A program made the position numbers and the translations under genes. Below are positions 1-5,203 of a stretch of 7,125 nucleotides of DNA, piece by piece. The notes under the pieces are model-generated. The model made no database searches, was not told the origin of the DNA, and saw only the letters and a list, made by a program, of their open reading frames with translations. Numbering within the stretch: position 1 is the first letter of the stretch; each line of letters opens with the position of its first letter. Source of the stretch: Rickettsiales bacterium. Its GTDB lineage: Bacteria; Pseudomonadota; Alphaproteobacteria; Rickettsiales; UBA1997. Location of the stretch: NCBI GenBank assembly GCA_947441875.1, contig CANEUR010000050.1, forward strand, positions 1 to 7,125, given 5' to 3'.

Positions 1-4
1 ATGG

Positions 5-769
5 CTAAAATTGTTTTTTCTTAAAATCGTGAAATGACATAAAAATAAGCAGAGGAAGGTAGCTAATTGATTGAAAAAAAATAATCAATAACTCGGTAGA
101 ATTTATAGAGCTAGCATAAGCAAGCCATGAACTTTGAGAAAATAAATCGAGTCTCGGAAACAAAACCGATAAAAATTTTAAAGATATTGCTAAGGCATTA
201 TAAGAATTTATGGTAATTTTTTCTGGTAATTCTATTGCTAAAACAAACATACCCATTAATCGAGAAATGGCATAAAACCCTAAAGAAGATAAAATAGCAG
301 AAAAAGCATTTTTTAAAATAAGCGAGCTAAGTAAGGCAAAACAAATTACAATTAAATTTTCGGCTAAAACTGTAAGAAACCAACAAACTAAACCCATGTT
401 ATAAATACCAAAAATAACCATTGCTATAAGAGTTAGTGGTAGTAGAATAATAATACCAGCTACAAAAAAACCAAGCAGATAACCTAAAATAAATTGTTCT
501 CGAGAAATGGCTTTTGATAAAATAAATTCTATTTCTTTGTGTTCGAAAGCTCTATTTATAGTGATGCAAACAAATAAAATTAAACCACAAGATAAAATAG
601 TGCGACAAGAACCAGCAAAATAAGCAACACTAGTTTGGGTTTGCTCAACTAACATGGTAGAGCCTAAAAATATAGCGATTGCTAAACAGATAGCAACTGT
701 GATAAATAAACCTAGATAAAGTTTATCTCGTAATCCATTTCTTAAAATGTATTTTAAAATTGGCATCAT
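5..769 (-). CDS. ABC-2-type transporter permease (polytopic inner-membrane protein)
   Basis: This 254-residue protein is very hydrophobic, with about six predicted membrane segments near residues 18-40, 57-73, 92-122, 127-151, 155-180 and 227-246. Between segments 2 and 3 lies a cytoplasmic-loop motif, EHKEIEFILSKAISREQFILG (residues 76-96, here split as EHKEIEFILSK then AISREQFILG). It resembles the 'G..e.lls.pisR..fllGk' loop of ABC-2 / COG1277 (NosY-like) permeases, which pair with a separate ATPase to move a substrate across the inner membrane. The substrate cannot be told from sequence. Two adjacent ATG codons (767-769, 764-766) sit 3 nt after the TAG stop of the secretin gene, so translation is probably coupled; no Shine-Dalgarno is seen. 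The protein ends in a basic KKKQF tail. No ATPase gene is visible, though one could lie beyond position 1. The permease fold is fairly secure; any link to the secretin rests on operon position alone. Confidence 0.72.
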   Translation of the reverse strand: MMPILKYILRNGLRDKLYLGLFITVAICLAIAIFLGSTMLVEQTQTSVAYFAGSCRTILSCGLILFVCITINRAFEHKEIEFILSKAISREQFILGYLLGFFVAGIIILLPLTLIAMVIFGIYNMGLVCWFLTVLAENLIVICFALLSSLILKNAFSAILSSLGFYAISRLMGMFVLAIELPEKITINSYNALAISLKFLSVLFPRLDLFSQSSWLAYASSINSTELLIIFFQSISYLPLLIFMSFHDFKKKQF

Positions 770-772
770 AAA

Positions 773-2458
773 CTAAAAATATTCTCGACGATTAACATCG
801 TATTTTTCTTGTAGTTCGCGATCAACACTGTTGGCTTGACTACTAGAATGAATGATAGTTGCTTTAATAAATATCACAGTTTCTTTTATGTCAGAAGAGC
901 GGTTAACAAATTTGAAAAACCACCCCAATACTGGAATTTTACTAACAAATGGCACACCAGTTTGAGAATTTGTAGAAGAATCTTCCATTAAACCTCCTAG
1001 CACCAATACATTACCACTTTGTATTTTGGCAATAGTTTTTAATTCACGAGTTACAATAACAGGAATTAAGTTCTTTTCATTTACCGGATCTTGTACTTTT
1101 TGGTTGCTAGTAGTGAATTTTGGTTCAATACTTATGGTAACCTCATTAGTTTTAAGATTAATTGAGGGAGTGAGGTTAAGTATAACACCTACCGATTCTT
1201 CTTGTTTTGTAGAGTTTAAAACATTTCCAGTACCAGGAGTTGCTAATGTTCCTACAGTTCCTGCGGTTTGCTCAATTTTAAAATATACTAATTTATTGGC
1301 AAAAGTAAGAGTTGATTTTTGGTTATTTATAGCATTAATTCTAGGGCTAGAAACTGCTTTAGTAACTCCAAAGGTTGAAAGAGCTTTTACTGCTAAATTA
1401 ATATCAGGACCTAAGCCAAATATTTTAACAGTTTTTCCTGGTATATAAGAAAAACCAGTGTCTGTTTTGGGATTGATTTTAGAAAAATTAGAAGTCACAT
1501 TGGAATTTGCTATTCCACCACTTGCACCGCTTATAGCGCTCCAAGATTTATGCCCCCAATCTATACCAGCAGAAAAACTATCTTTTAAAGAAACTTCTAC
1601 AATTTTTGCCTCAATTAACACCTGTGCCGAAGCTTGTTTGTTAACTTCGTTGAGATATTTTTCGATAGCTAAATGTTGTCGGGTATTAGCATAAATGGTA
1701 AAAAAACCAGAGTTTTTATTGGCAACAACCGAGCCATTAACTTGAGAAGAAGAGGAAGATGATGACGAAGAAGATTCAAGGGGATCGGAAGAAGTGGTAA
1801 AATTACTTTTTGGAGCTTCCGCAATTAAAATATTATCTAGATTAGTTTTTATTTCATCCCATAAGGGAGAATCTGGTAAAAAATCGGAATAATAATTTTT
1901 TAAGAAAGATTTATCTGACTCAAAAAACAAAACTTTATTTTTGTAAGAATATCGTAAATTTGCCTGAGCACAAATACGATCGATAATTTCTTTGAGTGGG
2001 CGATTATTGGCATTAATAATAACTCCACCAGAGTTATTAACTGCTGAATCGATATCAACATCAATGTTAGCAGCTCTACCAATATCAACTAAAGCATCAA
2101 TTACAGGATTAGCAGAGTTAATATAAACAGACATTAAAATATCGCCACCAATAATTGGAGGGGGGGGAGTTATGATAGATTTATTTAGCTTTGGAATTGA
2201 AGATTGTATTTGTTGTTGAATTTTGTCTTTGGATGAGCTATCTTTTTTTGCTTTTATCATTGATTTTTCAATATCAGAAATAGATAGATTAGATTTTGTA
2301 TCGAAAGCATCTAACTTGCCTTTAGAACAAGAGAAACTTACAAACAACATAAATAATAGCAATATCTTGCAAAAAAATGATTTGTAAATCTTAAATAGAT
2401 TTGGCACAAAAATATATGAAAATAAAAATTTAAATTGATTTGCAAAATTATAATTCAT
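773..2458 (-). CDS. mshL: MshL-like secretin (type IV pilus / type II secretion outer-membrane pore)
   Basis: Secretins form multimeric outer-membrane channels for pili or secreted proteins. Residues 27-44 look like a signal peptide ending in VSFSC, an imperfect lipobox with Cys44 as possible lipidation site. A Ser/Gln/Pro linker (about 60-104) precedes an STN-type domain (about 108-180). A second N-terminal domain (about 198-275) contains ten consecutive serines (229-238); serine-rich inserts here are, from memory, typical of MshL-type secretins. The secretin domain covers about 278-536: VLIEAKIVEVS (280-290), VSSPRINAINNQ (369-380), GVILNLTPSI (424-433) and the C-terminal signature VPFVSKIPVLGWFFKF (502-517). 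Its 561 residues suit MshL. The ATG at 2458 gives an unusually long region before the hydrophobic core; GTG at 2407 (codon 18) would give a more normal signal peptide and fits a predicted promoter. An 8-bp C run lies in codons 98-100. A GspD- or PilQ-like role is the alternative. Confidence 0.88.
   Translation of the reverse strand: MNYNFANQFKFLFSYIFVPNLFKIYKSFFCKILLLFMLFVSFSCSKGKLDAFDTKSNLSISDIEKSMIKAKKDSSSKDKIQQQIQSSIPKLNKSIITPPPPIIGGDILMSVYINSANPVIDALVDIGRAANIDVDIDSAVNNSGGVIINANNRPLKEIIDRICAQANLRYSYKNKVLFFESDKSFLKNYYSDFLPDSPLWDEIKTNLDNILIAEAPKSNFTTSSDPLESSSSSSSSSSQVNGSVVANKNSGFFTIYANTRQHLAIEKYLNEVNKQASAQVLIEAKIVEVSLKDSFSAGIDWGHKSWSAISGASGGIANSNVTSNFSKINPKTDTGFSYIPGKTVKIFGLGPDINLAVKALSTFGVTKAVSSPRINAINNQKSTLTFANKLVYFKIEQTAGTVGTLATPGTGNVLNSTKQEESVGVILNLTPSINLKTNEVTISIEPKFTTSNQKVQDPVNEKNLIPVIVTRELKTIAKIQSGNVLVLGGLMEDSSTNSQTGVPFVSKIPVLGWFFKFVNRSSDIKETVIFIKATIIHSSSQANSVDRELQEKYDVNRREYF
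2160..2167. repeat. 8-bp G:C homopolymer within the secretin gene
   Basis: Eight consecutive G on the plus strand read as C8 in the secretin gene, giving CCC CCC CCT CCA (Pro98-Pro101) in the linker before the STN domain. It is the only long G/C run in a window otherwise dominated by A/T runs. A one-base slip would frameshift the gene upstream of every pore domain. Confidence 0.9.
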
Positions 2459-2468
2459 TAACTAGAAT
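2440..2468 (+). promoter_or_regulatory. Predicted sigma70-like promoter for nuoF
   Basis: TTGCAA (2440-2445, 4/6 match to TTGACA) and TAGAAT (2463-2468, 5/6 match to TATAAT) are separated by 17 bp. Transcription would start near 2475, leaving a leader of about 58 nt before the nuoF ATG at 2533. Such a start excludes the upstream TTG at 2440 as the nuoF initiation codon. In DNA this AT-rich, chance matches are common. Confidence 0.4.
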
Positions 2469-2476
2469 AATTACAA
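2447..2476 (-). promoter_or_regulatory. Predicted sigma70-like promoter for the secretin-permease operon
   Basis: Read on the minus strand, TTGTAA (2476-2471, 4/6) and a perfect TATAAT (2452-2447) are 18 bp apart, predicting a start near 2440. That is downstream of the secretin ATG at 2458 but upstream of the GTG at 2407, so it favours the GTG. The element overlaps the predicted nuoF promoter. Sequence match only. Confidence 0.38.
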
Positions 2477-2484
2477 GTTCTTTT

Positions 2485-2498
2485 TTAAAAATTTTTAA
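2485..2498. repeat. 14-bp perfect AT palindrome in the nuoF leader
   Basis: TTAAAAATTTTTAA is its own reverse complement and lies between the predicted nuoF transcription start and its ATG. It could be a protein-binding site, but AT-only palindromes of this size do arise by chance in such DNA. Confidence 0.5.
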
Positions 2499-2532
2499 TA
2501 TTGTTTTTTTATTGCATCAATTGTCTTTTTTT

Positions 2533-3816
2533 ATGCTTAGTTCCGAAAATAAAATATTCACCAATTTATCTGGTGAGCAGTCTTTTAGTTTAAATTTCGC
2601 TCAAAAAAGAGGAGATTGGCACAATACCAAATCTTTTCTTAACGAGGGTAGCGAATATATTATTGAGCAAATCAAAGCCTCTGGATTAAGAGGTAGAGGA
2701 GGTGCTGGATTTCCCACTGGCATGAAGTGGTCTTTTGTTCCAAAGAAAGAAAATCAACACATTGGAAAGCCTCATTATTTAGTTATTAATGCCGACGAAT
2801 CTGAGCCTGGAACCTGTAAAGATCGAGATATTTTACGATATGAACCTCATAAATTAATAGAGGGGGCATTGCTTACATCAAAAGCAATTAATGCGAAAAC
2901 TTGCTATATTTATATTAGGGGCGAATATTTTCGCGAAGCCGAAATTTTGCAAAAAGCTATCGACGAAGCTTACAATACTAAATTCATCGGCACAAATGCT
3001 TGTAACTCTGGCTACGATCTCGATATTTACATTCATCGTGGAGCAGGAGCCTATATTTGTGGCGAAGAAACCGCATTACTAGAAAGTTTAGAGGGCAATA
3101 AAGGTCAACCTAGGTTAAAACCACCATTTCCTGCTTTAATTGGGCTTTATGGTTGCCCAACAGTTATTAATAATGTCGAATCTATTGCAGTTGTGCCAAC
3201 CATTTTAAGAAGAGGAGCCAACTGGTTTGCCTCTTTGGGTCGAGAAAAAAATACAGGCACCAAAATTTTTTGCATTTCAGGGCATGTTAATAAGCCTTGT
3301 AATGTTGAAGAAGAAATGGGCATTTCGTTAAAAGAACTTATCGAAAAACATGCAGGCGGAGTAATTGGTGGCTGGGATAACTTATTAGCTGTTATACCGG
3401 GCGGCTCTTCAGTTCCACTCATTAAAAAAGAAGTGTGCGATACAGTTTTAATGGATTTTGATTCTTTAAAAGCCGTTGGCACAGGTCTTGGCACCGCTGG
3501 AGTTATTGTTATGAATAAATCAACCGATGTTGTAAAGGCTATTGCTAGACTATCTCATTTTTATAAACACGAATCTTGCGGTCAATGCACCCCATGCCGA
3601 GAAGGAACTGGCTGGATGATGCGAATTCTTGATCGTATGGTGGTTGGTAATGCCAAAACAGAAGAAATAGATCAGCTTTATAATATCAGCAAACAAATTG
3701 AAGGTCACACTATTTGCGCTTTAGGAGATGCAGCTGCTTGGCCTGTGCAGGGTTTAATTAAAAATTTCCGCACAGAAATTACCAAAAGAATACAAAATTA
3801 TCATCAAAATAACTAA
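2533..3816 (+). CDS. nuoF: NADH-quinone oxidoreductase subunit F (complex I, NADH/FMN subunit)
   Basis: NuoF is the peripheral-arm subunit of respiratory complex I that binds NADH and FMN and passes electrons into the iron-sulfur chain through cluster N3. All signatures are present: the glycine-rich FMN/NADH motif GRGGAGFPTG (residues 54-63), NADESEPGTCKDR, GAGAYICGEETALLESLEG (170-188), and the four [4Fe-4S] ligands, ESCGQCTPCREG with Cys349, Cys352 and Cys355, plus Cys395 forty residues later. The 427-residue length is usual for alphaproteobacteria. The ATG at 2533 was chosen because it aligns with the family N-terminus ('..NKIFTNL.G', then KRGDW); the frame stays open back to a TTG at 2440, but that extension has no counterpart in the family and overlaps the predicted promoter. 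No Shine-Dalgarno precedes the ATG. No other nuo gene is next to it, so the nuo genes are split in this genome. It is followed after 15 nt by ispDF and probably cotranscribed with it. Confidence 0.97.
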   Translation: MLSSENKIFTNLSGEQSFSLNFAQKRGDWHNTKSFLNEGSEYIIEQIKASGLRGRGGAGFPTGMKWSFVPKKENQHIGKPHYLVINADESEPGTCKDRDILRYEPHKLIEGALLTSKAINAKTCYIYIRGEYFREAEILQKAIDEAYNTKFIGTNACNSGYDLDIYIHRGAGAYICGEETALLESLEGNKGQPRLKPPFPALIGLYGCPTVINNVESIAVVPTILRRGANWFASLGREKNTGTKIFCISGHVNKPCNVEEEMGISLKELIEKHAGGVIGGWDNLLAVIPGGSSVPLIKKEVCDTVLMDFDSLKAVGTGLGTAGVIVMNKSTDVVKAIARLSHFYKHESCGQCTPCREGTGWMMRILDRMVVGNAKTEEIDQLYNISKQIEGHTICALGDAAAWPVQGLIKNFRTEITKRIQNYHQNN

Positions 3817-3829
3817 TCAAAATAACTAA
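3804..3829. repeat. 13-bp perfect tandem duplication spanning the nuoF stop codon
   Basis: TCAAAATAACTAA occurs twice back to back (3804-3816 and 3817-3829). The first copy carries the last nuoF codons and the TAA stop; the second fills nearly all of the 15-nt gap before the ispDF ATG and gives another in-frame TAA at 3823-3825. It looks like a recent slippage duplication. Confidence 0.95.
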
Positions 3830-3831
3830 CC

Positions 3832-5025
3832 ATGACTAGCAAAATTGTTGCCTTAATTACCGCTTGCGGCAGAGGAACTCGTTTATTACAAGAAAACGGT
3901 ATTCCTAAGCAATACTTACCGTTGCTTGGAGTGCAGATGCTTCGACATTCTATTTTAGCATTTTTAAACCATCCTAAAATTGATGATGTCTTGTGTGTTA
4001 TTCATCCAGACGATCTTTTGCTTTATGAAAACTCTACTATTGGTCTTGATTTACTAAATCCAGTTTTTGGCGGCGAAACCAGACAAGCATCTATTTATAA
4101 TGGTTTAGTTGCTCTTACCGATTATAATCCTAGTAAAGTTTTGATTCACGATGGAGTCCGACCTTTTGTTTCAAAAAGAATCATCAATGGCATTTTAGAA
4201 AAACTCGAAACTCATCCTGCGGTTATTCCTGCTATTGCTGTTGAAGACACTTTAAAAAAAATTGGTGAAGGCAAAATCGAATGGACTTTAGAACGCGAAA
4301 ATTTATGGCGAGCCCAAACCCCGCAAGGTTTTATATATAATGATATTTTAAATTCGCACACCGCTTTTAAAGATTTACATTTTACCGACGATTCTTCTTT
4401 AAATGAATATGCTGGCATTCCTGTAGCAATTATTCCTGGTTCGCAAAATAATTTTAAAATTACCACCCAAGAAGATTATGAAAGAGCTAAATATTTAGCA
4501 AATTTTATCTTTGGAGCAACTAAACAAACCAAAATTGGCTGTGGTTTTGATGTTCATGGCTTTGATTACAACTCAAATAATCACACCATTAAACTTGGTG
4601 GCATAGATATTCCTTTTGTAGGCAAAATTATTGCTCATTCCGATGGAGATGTAGTTATTCATGCCTTAATGGATGCTTTGCTTGGCTCTATTGGTGCTGG
4701 CGACATTGGTGAGCATTTTCCTAATACCGAAAAATGGCGAAATTGCAATTCGCAAACCATGTTAAATAAAGTAGTTGGCATGCTTTATGATAAAAAAGCC
4801 AATATTATTAATGTTGATATTACCATTATTGCCGAAAAGCCCAAAATAGCCGATTATAAATTGTTAATGCAAAAAAATTTGGCTAATCTGTTGGGCATTG
4901 CCACCTCCGATGTCAATATTAAAGCAACCACCACCGAAAAATTAGGCTTCTTAGGAAGAGCAGAAGGAATTGCCTGTCAGGTAGTTGCTTGTATTAATGT
5001 TGATTCTCAAGTAAGCGAAGAATAA
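3832..5025 (+). CDS. ispDF: Bifunctional IspD/IspF enzyme of the MEP isoprenoid pathway
   Basis: One 397-residue cytoplasmic protein carries two MEP-pathway enzymes. The N-terminal part (about 1-225) is IspD, 2-C-methyl-D-erythritol 4-phosphate cytidylyltransferase. It has the CTP-binding loop TACGRGTR (10-17, Arg17), Lys26 in PKQY, HDGVRPFV (from Asp107), WRAQTPQGF, and TDDSSLNEYAG with the later NNFKITTQEDY. The C-terminal part (about 233-390) is IspF, 2-C-methyl-D-erythritol 2,4-cyclodiphosphate synthase. It has the metal ligands Asp240 and His242 (GFDVHGF), HSDGD from His269, His277 in VIHALMDALLG, GDIGEHFPNT, and the C-terminal TTTEKLGFLGRAEG. IspD changes the usual AAGxGxR to TACGRGTR and HDAARP to HDGVRP; the Arg and Lys that act in catalysis remain, so both halves should be active. 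IspE, between them in the pathway, is not in view. The ATG lies 15 nt after nuoF with no Shine-Dalgarno. Fusion of these domains is well known in alphaproteobacteria. Confidence 0.96.
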   Translation: MTSKIVALITACGRGTRLLQENGIPKQYLPLLGVQMLRHSILAFLNHPKIDDVLCVIHPDDLLLYENSTIGLDLLNPVFGGETRQASIYNGLVALTDYNPSKVLIHDGVRPFVSKRIINGILEKLETHPAVIPAIAVEDTLKKIGEGKIEWTLERENLWRAQTPQGFIYNDILNSHTAFKDLHFTDDSSLNEYAGIPVAIIPGSQNNFKITTQEDYERAKYLANFIFGATKQTKIGCGFDVHGFDYNSNNHTIKLGGIDIPFVGKIIAHSDGDVVIHALMDALLGSIGAGDIGEHFPNTEKWRNCNSQTMLNKVVGMLYDKKANIINVDITIIAEKPKIADYKLLMQKNLANLLGIATSDVNIKATTTEKLGFLGRAEGIACQVVACINVDSQVSEE

Positions 5026-5145
5026 TACTAATTCTCATCTTTAAATAATCAAATAACTTCATATTTATTAATTTTAATTTTTAGTTTAAAACAATGCTAC
5101 AATCTTTTTTGACGAAGCTAGAAATTTTATTTTATCTTTTTTCAA

Positions 5146-5174
5146 TAGACTTCTTATTTTTTTGCTTTTATAAT
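5146..5174 (+). promoter_or_regulatory. Predicted sigma70-like promoter for dsbD
   Basis: In the 178-nt gap after ispDF, TAGACT (5146-5151, 4/6) and a perfect TATAAT (5169-5174) are 17 bp apart. The predicted start near 5181 leaves a leader of about 23 nt. A second candidate upstream is an extended -10, TGCTACAAT (5095-5103), without a clear -35. I see no GC-rich hairpin terminator for ispDF in the gap, so read-through is also possible. Confidence 0.55.
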
Positions 5175-5203
5175 TTACTTATCAAAAAATAAATATTTTT
5201 TCT

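Noticed and set aside
1..4. A gene start at the left edge (ATG at 1-3 on the plus strand).
   Set aside because: The frame closes after seven codons at 22-24 and overlaps the permease 3' end.
1026..1694. Plus-strand open frames (1026-1448 and 1458-1694) opposite the secretin.
   Set aside because: They lie fully antisense to a well-supported secretin coding region, have no recognisable domains and no start signals.
2500..2515. A 16-bp T-rich sequence (2500-2515) that recurs exactly at 5240-5255.
   Set aside because: It is dominated by a T run; one copy encodes part of the DsbD signal peptide and the other is in the nuoF leader. Chance similarity in T-rich DNA is the simpler reading.
2440..2532. 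Upstream extension of NuoF from a TTG at 2440, giving 31 extra residues that look like a hydrophobic leader.
   Set aside because: NuoF is cytoplasmic-side and the family N-terminus fits the ATG at 2533; the extension is T-rich noncoding DNA overlapping the predicted promoter.
3147..3494. Minus-strand 115-codon open frame opposite nuoF.
   Set aside because: Antisense shadow of the conserved NuoF frame with no family resemblance; the same applies to 4212-4466 opposite ispDF.
5026..5203. Possible terminator or small RNA in the ispDF-dsbD gap.
   Set aside because: No GC-containing hairpin followed by a T run and no convincing folded structure; only promoter-like elements were supportable.
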